Source of the DNA: Trichomonas vaginalis G3
Lineage: Eukaryota > Parabasalia > Trichomonadida > Trichomonadidae
NCBI RefSeq assembly: GCF_026262505.1
Contig: NC_067206.1
Span: 35,541,896 to 35,605,895 of the forward strand
Direction: 5' to 3'
DNA length: 64,000 bases
Shown here: one piece after another, positions 49,602 to 59,282 of the stretch
Layout of the letters: each line of letters starts with the position of its first letter
How positions within the stretch are numbered: the stretch's first letter is position 1
Position numbers and translations under genes: made by a program
The notes under the pieces: model-generated
Databases searched by the model: none
Told to the model about the DNA's origin: nothing
The model's input: only the letters and a program-made list of their open reading frames with translations

Positions 49602-52032
49602 TTAACCAACTCGTATCCAAGCGTGCATTGTTATATAAGGAGGCATATAATCTTTTCCATTACCTGCTGGGTCTGTAATACCAGCTACAACATGTGTATG
49701 ATTTCCTGCAGTTCCACAGAAAATACCTGTGCTAACATCTTTGGGGTCAGTTGTGATATCATATCTATGCATTCCCTGTCTATCCGAACCCGCTGCAAGA
49801 TTTGTATAACCTCTTTTTGTTATTGAATGTGAATGGTTTCCTTCCACAGATGTTCTTCCACTGAACCTATGCATATGTGAAGGAAGGTTTTCAATACCTA
49901 TTTTCTTTGAACCTCCCATCTTCATTGACTGAGTATTAGTGTAGAATGGAAAACTGTCAACTATTTCATACCATCTACCACCAAATAAAGTGTTTGGATT
50001 TATTGGATTCATAGACGTATAAACAGCTCCTATAGGATATATTAAATCATATATGCTCATAACTCTATAAACATATTCTAAAGAACTTATGTCATTAAAT
50101 ACCATTTGGAATGTATCTCCCGGATGAAATGTTGCATTTGTTCCACTTTTATAATGTAATGTTAGTTCAATAGAATTATCCAAGAAAAATTCAAAAGTAT
50201 CTGGTTGAAGACCTCTAACAAATTCAAATGGAGTTGCTGGTTCACCATTTATAATTTCTGTTGTAAATGTCATTGTATCTGGTTTCGAAAATTTCTTTGA
50301 TAGTTCTTCATCTACATAAGTTTTGTCTGCTTTCTTATCTAACATTGGGTAGTTCATATGCTTCAAAGTTTCTGGCATGACTTTCAATGTTCCTGCAACT
50401 CTTATCTAAACTGTTAAGAGTATCTTTTACGCTTGTACTTGGATTTTCTAATGGTGCACTTGAACCAAGGTCAAAGTTCAATATTATGTCGTCTGCTCTA
50501 ACAGTAGTGAAGGATTTATGTGTATGGTTCTTGTCAGCTTTACTGTCTAATGTAGCTTGAAGTTCATTTATATCGGAGATGTTGTGTTTATGAGATTTCA
50601 AAACTTTGTTCGTTGCTTCGAGTTCAACTTTGTCAGCTTTACTTTTAATAGCATCTTCAAACGTTATTTTTGCCTTAACTCTTAACATAAATCTTGGTTC
50701 AACTAATACACCGTTAACATTGAAAGTAGAGGCATAAATTTCACCGGTATAACCAAATGCTTCTGGTGCTTTAGCTACATCATACTGTACAGTACAGCTT
50801 ATGTCATAACCTTTAGCACGAATGTATTTATATCTTCTTTCATTAACATTTTTTGTCTTCGCTTCATCACTTCGTGTTAAATATCCATGGTAGTCCGTTA
50901 TAATCTGTTCGTCTGAAGTTATATAATGAACATGGTTCTTGTCCGCTTTACTATTTAATGTAGCTTGAAGTTCATTTATATCGGAGATGTTGTGTTTATG
51001 AGATTTCAAAACTTTGTTCATTGCGTCAAGTTCATTTTTGTCCGCTTTACTATTTAATGTAGCTTGAAGTTCATTTATATCGGAGATATTGTGTTTATGT
51101 TCTTTATCTGCTTTTTCGGCTAATTTCTCTTCTATCTCATTTATTTCAAGTTCATGCCTACCACCACCTCCCGAAGAAGTATTTTTCTTCAGCTCTTGAA
51201 GAACGTCCACTTCGCCATCTTTGGTGTCAATAATGAGACTTTGAGTTAAAACCTTTCCTGTCTTAATGGATGTTTGTAAAACTTCTTCTTCACCATGTTC
51301 GGGGTCATGGTCGTCATCATATCTTGTGAAATCAGAGATGTTGTCATACATTAAGCATATCTGTCTCAAAAGTTCTGCTATTTGAAACTGGAACGAAAGA
51401 TATACAGAACTTTCATCATCTCCTAAAGTCAAGTCTGCTTTCTTAAGTATTTCTTGAATGTATGCAATGAGAACAGAGTACCTTGGAAAATATTCGAACA
51501 ATATTTCATTAGCTGTTGGTTTTGGTGGTTCTTTTGGAGTTTCTGTTGTTTCAGTTCCTTCTGTAGGTTCTGTTGGAGTTTCTGCATCTCTTGACTTCAA
51601 TGCTCTTGCTCTCAAAGACCTAAATGTTAGAGCACCGGGTTTTACAAAGGACTTTATAAATGCTTTAATAGTTCCTGGTAAGTTATTGTTAGCATTAAGT
51701 AAGTTCCTTATGCTTCCATCATGTACGTCCATAGCACTATGTAAAAAATCTATACTTTTCTTGTAGTCAGCAATAGACTGACTGTGATTTTTTAAAGATT
51801 TGTCAATACCTTTAAGCCAATCTTCATGCATGTCTGATACTGAGCCAAGAATATCATTTGCTTCCTTTAGTGTATTTTGTGCTTGTCGTAAAGTATCCAA
51901 TCCCGTACGTGCATTGTTTGCTATACGTCTTACAGTATCTATTTGACTCCTTGTTTCTTGCATCCAACCAGATAAAGTTTTAATAGTATCCGAACCATTT
52001 GAAATTAAGTTCAAAAGCATTTTTAACGTCAT
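49602..52032 (-). pseudogene. Phage-type tail-fibre protein region (stalk and collar-like head)
   Basis: The long stalk part has helical segments and four copies of KSHKHNISDINELQATLNSKADKN-type units. The end is a compact domain: YPIGAVYTSMNPINPNTLFGG, then IENLPSHMHRF, GNHTHVVAG and MPPYITMHAWIRVG. This is the signature of phage and bacterial tail-fibre/collar ends (GSIY..NP..LFGG..W, H-x-H pairs, MPPY...W). It has about one break. A receptor-binding fibre is the natural reading; a related protein is at 60151-61886. Confidence 0.7.
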
Positions 52033-52688
52033 TTAAAACTTCTTCACACAAGTACCGCCCATATCTTTCCGATTTGGTATTGAAGAACTCCATATGAAGC
52101 AGCTGTTAAACCAGTATTTATAAGGTCCCATATCCATGATTTAGCAGTTTTTCCATCCTTTCCATCCTTTCCATCCAAACCGTTTTCGCCTTGAGGTCCT
52201 TGTATTCCTTGTATCCTTGTATTCCTTGTATTCCTTGTGGTCCTTGAGGTCCGGTGTCACCCTTCTCTCCTTTCAGTTCATCTTTATGTTCGTTATAAAT
52301 ATTCTAATGTCATAAGGTGTTACATCATTACTGCTACCAGCAACGCCGAGAATTGTTTCTCATCATGACTAAATTCTTTAGGCATTTAATGTTGTCGTCA
52401 AATCGAAAGCTCTTTAACAATTCAATGAGAACATTTAATACTTTCACTAATGAGGCATCTACTGTAGAATTTATATATTGCACCGTTCCATCATTTTATG
52501 ATGGGAACCTTGCTTGTTGTAATGAATGGGTCATAAGTGTTAAAAGTATCGAAATCAATGACTTTTTTAGTTTTTCCATCGTCAATGACTAAATCATTGC
52601 CTTCAATGGTTAAAGTTGAGTTTTCGTTTACTAGTTCATGTGCTCTTCTTGCTTCATTTGTTTCATACGCATATGCAGCAATAGTCAT
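52030..52688 (-). pseudogene. Collagen-like fibre protein remnant
   Basis: Minus-strand region with an N-terminal piece (TIAAYAYETNEARRAHELVN), later Gly-x-y triplets (GIQGPQGENGLDGKDGKDG) and a final hydrophobic piece. It is adjacent to the fibre gene on the same strand. Several breaks. Gly-x-y stalks are common in fibres of phages and large viruses. Confidence 0.5.
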
Positions 52689-52689
52689 A

Positions 52690-53440
52690 TTTTAATGAGA
52701 ATAAAAATGTTGTTCTATTTGCAAAGTACAGACCCAAACGAATACGGGACAGTAAAAGCTACAAACAAACTTAGGTCTTCAGAATGAAGCGCTTGCTTTC
52801 AGAGTTGTTGACTTCAATACTATCGCAACTTTTGTCATAACAGATGAAACAGATTTCATAGAGATTGAAATAGATGACAAAAAAAGTGTTGTAACATTTC
52901 CTAACAGAGCCGAGTACAGAATAGATAAAATTGCTGGAGTCATAGATACTCTCATAAATGAAGAAACTATTGACAACATAGATGTCGAACTCTCTTCTGA
53001 GGGAACATTGAAGTTCAGTAGCAAGAAAGAGTTCAAGATACCAAGAATGAGTCATAGAGTACAACTTCTTCTGGGAGCATACCATATGACATTTCCTTTT
53101 GAAAAGTGTTGACAAAAACGATTGAGATGAAATCTGTTCCATACGTATGTTATGGTAATTGTTTGTACGTTGAGTCAAAAAATAGCTAATGTCACAGGTA
53201 TTTCAGGAGTTAATAGTAAAGGTTCAGTAGAATATAAATCCTTCTGTTATGCAGTCAATTCAATGTTCATTCCAAACGTTCCTGTCATAGCAACTCATTT
53301 AGGTAAAATGGGTTCGCATTAGTCCTCATAATTTGAAAGACATGCAATTCAGACTTGTTGACTTTCAAGGAGAGCCTGTAGAACTGAAGGCACCAGTGCG
53401 AATGACTGTTGAAGTTGACTTTTTAGAAAATATTAAATGC
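52690..53440 (+). pseudogene. Capsid-type beta-rich protein remnant
   Basis: Plus-strand, protein-like stretches (VVDFNTIATFVITDETDFIEIEID; GISGVNSKGSVEYKSFCYAVNSMF; VDFQGEPVELKAPVRMTVEVDF) show strand-rich, non-random composition typical of the element's structural proteins. A few breaks. No exact family call. Confidence 0.4.
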
Positions 53441-53703
53441 AACAGCTTACAAGAGAACTCAGAGCTAAAAATATAAAGTATGAATGTTATGTATTAGGTC
53501 ATGAACTTTGGTTGTTGCTGTTTGATGAAACAAATGAGTTAGTTATGCCAGTCAAGAGAACAGAAAAAGGCGTCAAAGGCGCCGAGCGCAAAGCGCTATA
53601 TTGTGTTAGTGAAAACTGCACCAAGTCAATAAGATTAGGTTTGCATTATGAAGATGAGTTCGATACTGTTAAGAAGTTTTGGACAGATATTACAAATTGC
53701 TAA
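53437..53703 (+). CDS. Small unknown protein followed by twin hairpins
   Basis: 88 residues (TRELRAKNIKYECYVLGHEL; a central GVKGAERKALY), not recognised. The TATTAAATG start context is shared with other genes of the element. Two perfect GC hairpins follow within 53 bases of the stop. Confidence 0.5.
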   Translation: MQQLTRELRAKNIKYECYVLGHELWLLLFDETNELVMPVKRTEKGVKGAERKALYCVSENCTKSIRLGLHYEDEFDTVKKFWTDITNC

Positions 53704-53723
53704 CTTGAATTTTTTTGACTGAC

Positions 53724-53756
53724 GGCGCAAAGCGCCAAGATGGGCTCAAAGAGCCC
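53724..53756 (+). terminator. Twin GC hairpins after a gene (candidate 3'-end signal)
   Basis: GGCGC-AAA-GCGCC (53724-53736) and GGGCTC-AAA-GAGCCC (53742-53756): perfect 5- and 6-bp stems with 3-base loops, in AT-rich DNA, right after a stop codon. Similar hairpins are at 35551, 44535 and 53585. The role in 3'-end formation is inferred. Confidence 0.5.
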
Positions 53757-53787
53757 TCCTGACTGCTTTAATTTACTAAAACATATT

Positions 53788-54380
53788 TCAAGCAAAGCTT
53801 ATAGTAAGTAGATAGTTTTGTATACTCGTTCGAATATTTATACTTAAACTCAACTCCTGTAGTTCTGGTGTTTCAATGATGCGGATGTTACCTATTTTCA
53901 TGAATAGTGGAGTTTGACCACAGCATTCGATTTCAGGGTCGAGATAGTCAATGACACATTGTTTCCCTGTTATTCGTGAGATAACATTTTCAAGGTCCTC
54001 CTTTGTTAGAATTATTTGGTTCTTGCTTATAAGATTTGTCAAAAAGCTTCTTATCGTCTTTGAGTAAAATTGTTTGGTATAACTGAAGAAGGTAATGGTC
54101 TACGTTATCTGAAGGATTTGTTTGAACATTTGTGTAAGGGTTGTCGTTGGCTTCTCTTGAAAAGAATTTGTCCAATGGTGGATACTCTAACTTAACATCT
54201 GATGTAGCGTTAGCGTTTGAAGCTGAGTTAAATTCACCGACTTAAGTTCTGGTTCTTTCTTTCAAACACTCTGAACTATAGTTCTTTATGACAATATTGT
54301 TTGTCGTTCGTGAGTCAACATTTGATGTTGGTTCAATTGGAACATTAACGGCACCAGCTAAGATGGATTTGCTTCTCATT
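53788..54380 (-). pseudogene. Unassigned minus-strand protein remnant
   Basis: Protein-like stretches (SKSILAGAVNVPIEPTSNVD; DKFFSREANDNPYTNVQ; ILTKEDLENVISRITGKQ) in a region with about two breaks. It resembles, in its first part, the region ending near 60133 in the outer element (LPIEKENSRVTTTKPLDELF), so it may be a shared structural gene. Function unknown. Confidence 0.35.
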
Positions 54381-54399
54381 TCATATAGAATAAAAACCT

Positions 54400-54805
54400 T
54401 TTATATGTATGAAATGAACAATATACTCGACAAGGGTTTTGAATGTAAAGCTAACGAATGAAAATATTGTTGAATTCACTGAGACAGGAGCTGTGTATAA
54501 AGATGTAGAAACTACTGAACAAAAGAGCTAAGGGAAGAAGCAGGAATATGAACAAAGGGTGGAAGCCTATAAAAATTTATGTCAATGATGGCTCAGGAGG
54601 TTCAAACATAAAGTATGCAGAAAGTTATAGAGTTTATGCTCTCAAAGGTGAAAAGCCTTCATTTAAGAACAGCTATTCTAACACATATCCTCAAAAGCTA
54701 ACGGATGGGAAGTGGATGATATGAATGACAGCAAAAATATTAACAGAAATGGCGACAGAGATGCATGGAATTTGTTTACCATCAGTCAATTGAAGGTTAA
54801 ACTTT
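54400..54805 (+). pseudogene. Unassigned plus-strand remnant
   Basis: A short protein-like stretch (KPIKIYVNDGSGGSNIKYAE) lies in a region without a long frame. Several breaks. It lies between two minus-strand genes. Confidence 0.3.
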
Positions 54806-55653
54806 AAAACAATGTTGGTCGTTCCCATGGAATATTTTGACTTCTAATGGTATTAGTCATGATATGAATCTCAAGGTATGAACGAGGAGAGATGAGAGAC
54901 TTATATGCTTCCCAAATTTCTTCAAAAGGTAATGTTATACCTGACTGTTTCCAAATGAGTTCAATATCATAGCGTGAGAAACCTTGAAAGATAACGAAGT
55001 CAGTTATGAGACGTTTTATGTTTAAAGCAAGGAAACGCCATGTTTGCATAAGTATTGCTACAGTTAAGTGGTAATGTCTGACTTTAGTTATGATGTTAGC
55101 TAATGGTGAGTCTGCTTTTGACACTAAACCTTTTCCGGCGAAGTCGTCACAAACGAGCAGAGTTTTGAAGGATACTTTTTGAAGGGGTATTTTGAAAGTT
55201 TGACAGAATGTAGTTTGTCAGTCGTTTCATATCGTAAACTCCTGAGTATTGACGTAAGTGGTGTTTGTCAATAATTCTTTCCATCTCTTCTGAAGTCTTT
55301 TGCATTCCTGACTGTATGAACTCTACAATAGCATAATATTTCCTCTTACGTCGAATGTAACGTTGAAGAAATTCAATGAGTTCACTGTCTGGAACTTTAA
55401 CGACAGAGGCTTGAACTTTTGACATAAATGTTTTCGCTGTTGAATCCATAGAGTCTGAAGTTGCTGATATAATGATTTGGTCATAGTAAGAGTCGTTTCC
55501 TAAACGCTCTGTTATGAGTATATGACGAATGAGGTTGAATGTCTTACCTGAACCCATCTTTCCACAATCGAAATACACACCATTTGAACAAAACTCATAG
55601 TCCTTACTGAAAGGAAAGAATGAGAGAACTGTTGAGCTTTTCACTGCTTTCAT
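54804..55653 (-). pseudogene. A32/FtsK-like genome-packaging ATPase region
   Basis: The Walker A motif GKMGSGKTFNLIRH near the N-terminus follows a VYFDCG strand. A Walker B-like LLVCDDFAG is readable in the region, and a sensor-like TVAILMQTWRF follows. These fit the HerA/FtsK packaging ATPases of Polintons and related viruses, which pump DNA into capsids. About one or two breaks. Confidence 0.75.
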
Positions 55654-55689
55654 TCATGTCTTCATCTACGTCATGTATTAAATGCTTCA

Positions 55690-56588
55690 TTTTATCTTCA
55701 TTAAAAATGCAAGTCAGAAATATTCAGAACATAGCACCGAGTCTAACTGACAAGAGTATAAAGATATACTATGAACACGTTATGATGAAACCTACCAAAA
55801 TTCAAGAAAGTCAGTATACTTATGAATATCCAAGACACTGGGTAGAGTATGTAGGAGGTGAGAAAGCTATTGAAATAAGACAAGTTAGAAGTATTCCAGC
55901 AGGAAGAACAATATTATTGAAGAACTTTAATGTTTTGAGGTATAATGATGAAACAAAGAAGCAAGATAGTTTTCCTGTTGCTGTGTATGTGAACCTAGAC
56001 ACAGGAGATGACATGAAAGTTTTTAACACAAAGCTTCAAACGGTAGTGAGAGAACAACTGACTGCGGAAGGACATCCATTACCTTCAGAAGTTACCATAG
56101 TATATAATTTTGAAACAAATGCAATAGATTTTAAAGTCGTCTCTGCAAAGAAGTCAGGTTTTACATTTAATGAAGCAGATGTATATTCGAATGAAAACTT
56201 CAAAGCTATTGCATGGTTAGATAATGACGATTGCTTTAAGAAAATATTTAAATTCAGTGACTCAAAGATGTCAATAGATGACCTTCGTGGAATGTTACCA
56301 TCGACGTTTACAGTAGAAGGTTCAGCAGGATTGCTTACAAGATTGTCAATTGGTGGTATTTGGTCTCGTGAGAACATTGTTATAAAATCCAGTATAAGTG
56401 AATTTGCTGAAGAATCTATATTATGTCTTTCAAACTACATGTATTCGCCGCCGAAGCATTATAGTATAACAAACTTTGTCAGTAAGGTTAACATAAGACT
56501 TGTCGAACCTTCTTCAATGAAAGATGTTGTGCTACCTAAAGATGGAAAGGATGGACTCATTATTGAGATGATTTTAATAGCATATTAA
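55690..56588 (+). CDS. Capsid-type (penton-like candidate) protein, second copy
   Basis: About 299 residues from an ATG near 55690; the frame is open further left into the ATPase start. Strand-rich, with HWVEYVGGEKAIEI, RSIPAGRTILLKNFNV, IGGIWSRENIVIKSSI and VLPKDGKDGLIIEM in the same order as the protein at 39885-40742. They are likely paralogous structural proteins. Divergent from the ATPase gene, which is the usual Polinton neighbourhood for capsid genes. Confidence 0.5.
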
Positions 56589-56792
56589 ATGAGCTTGTTC
56601 TTGAAGGTCATTCATGATGAAATAACTGTTGTAGAAGATGTTAGCAATTGTTCAGACATTTTGAAGCGTATAGATGAGATAAGAAAGAAGTTTATGAATG
56701 AGAATGTTTATGTTTCATTGACTTTCTCCAGTAACGAGAACTTTTATGAGATAATATTGAAGAGAGATGATTTTAATATGGTGAAATGGTAG
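56589..56792 (+). CDS. Small unknown protein (inner element)
   Basis: 67 residues (LFLKVIHDEITVVEDVSN; FSSNENFYEIILKRDD), mixed alpha/beta in appearance. It starts directly at the stop of the preceding capsid-type gene with ATTAAATG, suggesting a tight gene series. Not recognised. Confidence 0.45.
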   Translation: MSLFLKVIHDEITVVEDVSNCSDILKRIDEIRKKFMNENVYVSLTFSSNENFYEIILKRDDFNMVKW

Positions 56793-56793
56793 C

Positions 56794-57312
56794 TTGGACA
56801 GCTTTAGGCGCAATGGAACAAAAGCATTAGCATTTGGAGCAAAAGCACTTGGGGCTTATGACGCAGTAAATAAAATGAGTGGAGGAAGGGTTTCGAAGAC
56901 ATTAGATGCAAATAAAGGGAAGATTGGAGGCTGGGTTGCAAAGAAGTTAAGATTAAATAAAATAGGGCTCATAAATAAAGCATCCAATTTGGTTGCGACT
57001 GAGTCAGAAAATGCTTTAGGAAAGGACGATGAGTTTGCAAAACACGCAAAAGACTTTAATGACCAGATGAAAGGTGAAACAATGCATTTAAATAGATTCG
57101 ATGGAACTAAAGAAAATGTTTCTTCTCCACCAGTAGTTCTTCCGTATGGTCCCTATGGAATGTATGGAAATCCTTACGAAAGACCATTTGACCCATTGAC
57201 TGGTGGAAGTAACTGGTATCATTACGGACGAAGAAGAAAGACAGTCAAGTTGGAGACAGACGTGAAGAAAGCAACTAAAAAGAAACCAAGGAAGAGAGTT
57301 ATAAAGCAATGA
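56794..57312 (+). CDS. Basic glycine/alanine-rich virion-type protein
   Basis: A frame of about 170 codons: an Ala/Gly-rich amphipathic start (GTKALAFGAKALGAYDAVNK), a middle rich in Gly/Lys, a Tyr/Gly/Pro segment (PYGPYGMYGNPYERPFDP) and a strongly basic end (KKATKKKPRKRVIKQ) that runs into the right terminal repeat. Such proteins resemble adenovirus pVI/pX-type core and membrane-active proteins. The start codon is unclear. Confidence 0.45.
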   Translation: MDSFRRNGTKALAFGAKALGAYDAVNKMSGGRVSKTLDANKGKIGGWVAKKLRLNKIGLINKASNLVATESENALGKDDEFAKHAKDFNDQMKGETMHLNRFDGTKENVSSPPVVLPYGPYGMYGNPYERPFDPLTGGSNWYHYGRRRKTVKLETDVKKATKKKPRKRVIKQ

Positions 57313-57975
57313 ATTCAACAGGTTAGAAAAGAGGTTAGATATCGGTTAGATCTAACCTTCTACCCTAAATTTATTTTTGTGCTATGTTTTCATACGTGTG
57401 CGGGTGGTGATATCATTAATTTTTTATTTTATTTTAAGTTTACTGAAATTTTTTATTGGATGTAAATGACAGAACAAAAGCAACTCATTCGAATTCCACA
57501 GTATAACAAACATACATTTAAACATTTATTCTTCCTTCCTGAGCATAACATGTTCTTTCAAATACATCCGAGACCAGTTGACTTTTCATTGACTGTGTAT
57601 AAAGATAGAAATAGTTATATCATTAAACCATACGATGACGAAGGTAAGTTATGTAAATTGTACGTTAAGAAGTTAGAGAAAGTTTATGGCTTCAAGTATG
57701 ACTACAATAGGGTTAACACTGATGATGAAGATATTGAGGAAAATTTATGAGAACATTAGTGAAGTCGTTAGTGAGAACGATAGTGAGAACGTTTATTTTT
57801 TACATTAGTGAGTTCGTTAGTGAAGTGGTTGGCGGCTTTGTAAATATTTAAGGTTAAATTAGTTTTTGCGTTCATGTTGTAAAATATACGTTAACGGTTT
57901 TGTAAAGTGTCAAATTCACAAGTATTGGGTAAGGTGGAACGCAGTGCCGCCGTACCCAAGACTTGTATACTAACT
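57296..57975 (-). repeat. Terminal inverted repeat, right (inner element)
   Basis: 680 bases ending GTATACTAACT, the inverse of 36082-36764. It contains the second copy of the 94-residue gene and a TCTAAC/GTTAGA array (57322, 57334, 57345). Confidence 0.92.
57466..57750 (+). CDS. Small protein encoded inside the terminal repeat (right copy)
   Basis: Same 94 residues as 36307-36591, now on the plus strand. The exact match shows that the repeats are young or kept alike. Confidence 0.6.
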   Translation: MTEQKQLIRIPQYNKHTFKHLFFLPEHNMFFQIHPRPVDFSLTVYKDRNSYIIKPYDDEGKLCKLYVKKLEKVYGFKYDYNRVNTDDEDIEENL

Positions 57976-57980
57976 ACCAT
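57976..57980. repeat. Target site duplication, right copy (ACCAT)
   Basis: ACCAT directly follows the right end of the inner element and equals 36077-36081. Confidence 0.85.
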
Positions 57981-58505
57981 TAGATAAGAAAAATATTGTG
58001 AGAGAGGTTTTGAAAAAAGCAGAATATATAGACTGGGATAGTATATCTGCTAGACTATTATATAGTGGTTCTATAAGAGTTCATGACATTGAAACACTTA
58101 TGTCAAAAGTTTTATATCTTAACTATACAAATGTTTTCAAAGAGGACATAGAAAAATATATTGAGGGTATAGAGTTTGTGAGATGTTATTGGACAGAGTT
58201 GTATGAAAAATATAAAGACAAGGAAAATGTTTTCTTTATAGTGGACCCGCCGTTCTATAACACATGGGATTTTCAATACCAAGTAGACTGGACTTTGAGA
58301 GACTCTTTAGAAACTTTAGACGTTTTACATAACCATCCATGCTTTTACTTTACATCCGATAAAAGTGGTTTGGAAACCGTTATGAGATGGTTAGAGAGAC
58401 ATACATGACTATGAGTTTATATATGACAAGATAGAATATGAGAGAGGTCCTATAAACCGGAGAAAGTGTCATAACAAAGAAATTTTATTAGTAAGTAAAT
58501 GTGGT
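57981..58505 (+). pseudogene. D12-class DNA adenine methyltransferase, right part (outer element)
   Basis: The C-terminal part of a Dam-like enzyme: FFIVDPPFYNTWDF is the DPP(Y/F) catalytic motif of N6-adenine methyltransferases, and FYFTSDKSG fits the family's late strand. The counterpart with the F-x-G-x-K and SAM-binding motifs is at 35796-36081 on the same strand; the inner element lies between them. Confidence 0.8.
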
Positions 58506-58630
58506 TTGAAATAGGACTACTTGTTTTAGGTTTTTTCCATTGTGTCATTTATTTATTTGACGTGGCAGAAAAGTACAGAGAATATGAAGATGAACCAATG
58601 CCTGCAAATGTTCAGTATATGTACTCGTAA
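58499..58630 (+). CDS. Small single-pass membrane protein
   Basis: 43 residues: FEIGLLVLGFFHCVIYLF is a membrane segment, followed by an acidic tail (KYREYEDEPMPAN). Too short for a firm call; such small membrane proteins are usual in Polinton-like viruses. Confidence 0.4.
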   Translation: MWFEIGLLVLGFFHCVIYLFDVAEKYREYEDEPMPANVQYMYS

Positions 58631-58653
58631 GAGATATTTTTATCTAATATTAA

Positions 58654-59016
58654 ATGGACGCACAGAACTTAGCGAATGCACAGCAACCTGGACAACCAAA
58701 CCCAGAGAATATTCCAAATGAAGTTAGAATACAAACTGCAATGGCAAACTATGGTCAAGTGCCAACAGATGTACAAATGCAAACTGCCATGTCAAATGAC
58801 GCTGCGTTAGGTTTGCCACCATGGTATGCAAATATGAGATGGAAAGAGTTTTATACAAACCCTGAGGTGGGATATAAACAACTTTATGCAGATGACGCGA
58901 ACACAGGAGTTGACCCAGAATATGTTTTCTACCAGAGGAGAAACAGAATGTATGAGCTCCAGTTAAAGAATGCTATGGAACTCAACAGGAAACGTAAGAG
59001 ACTAGGCGGACATTAG
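58654..59016 (+). CDS. Small unknown protein with internal repeat
   Basis: 120 residues. Two copies of an (R/M)xQTAM(A/S)N motif lie near residues 25-50, then a Trp/Tyr-rich part (LPPWYANMRWKEFYTNPEVG) and a basic end (ELNRKRKRLGGH). Start context ATTAAATG. Function unknown. Confidence 0.5.
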   Translation: MDAQNLANAQQPGQPNPENIPNEVRIQTAMANYGQVPTDVQMQTAMSNDAALGLPPWYANMRWKEFYTNPEVGYKQLYADDANTGVDPEYVFYQRRNRMYELQLKNAMELNRKRKRLGGH

Positions 59017-59033
59017 ATTTTTACATATAGTAA

Positions 59034-59278
59034 AATGGGTTTCTTCAGTAAGATAGGAAACTTCTTTCGAAATGTTGGAAGAGGTATATGGAATGGAATA
59101 AAAAACCGTAGGAAGAGGAATTTGGAACGGAGTCAAAAATATTGGTAAAAGAGTAGGTCAGTTCGTTGGTATTATACCTAAAGACCCTGAACCAGAAGAA
59201 CAAGCTCCTGTTATACAACAGCCTGAACCTGCACCACAGTCTAGTTGGCAACCAAATCCAACACCTCAACCGTATTAA
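59034..59278 (+). pseudogene. Small amphipathic/proline-rich virion-type remnant
   Basis: Protein-like pieces include GFFSKIGNFFRNVGRGIWNG (amphipathic, membrane-active type) and a Pro/Glu/Gln-rich end (EEQAPVIQQPEPAPQSSW). Similar in plan to the protein at 62856. About one break. Confidence 0.4.
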
Positions 59279-59282
59279 AAAA

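Larger units (their letters stand above)
36082..57975. mobile_element. Inner Maverick/Polinton, full length, 21.9 kb
   Basis: Bounded by inverted repeats of about 0.68 kb with 5'-AG ends and an ACCAT target duplication. Parts in order: small proteins, major-capsid-like region, capsid-type protein, DNA polymerase B region, small proteins, KilA-N-like protein, repeat block, unknown regulator-like protein, integrase, tail-fibre set, further capsid-type region, packaging ATPase, capsid-type protein and a basic protein. Both ends are present, but about 10-20 reading-frame breaks are apparent, so it is a fossil. The repeats differ only by about three one-base length changes, so the insertion is recent and later than the outer element. 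Confidence 0.93.

Noticed and set aside
40803-57975. Adenovirus-type cysteine protease expected in Polintons
   Set aside because: No convincing H...D/E...C protease pattern was recognised; only the OTU-like motif next to the polymerase was noted.
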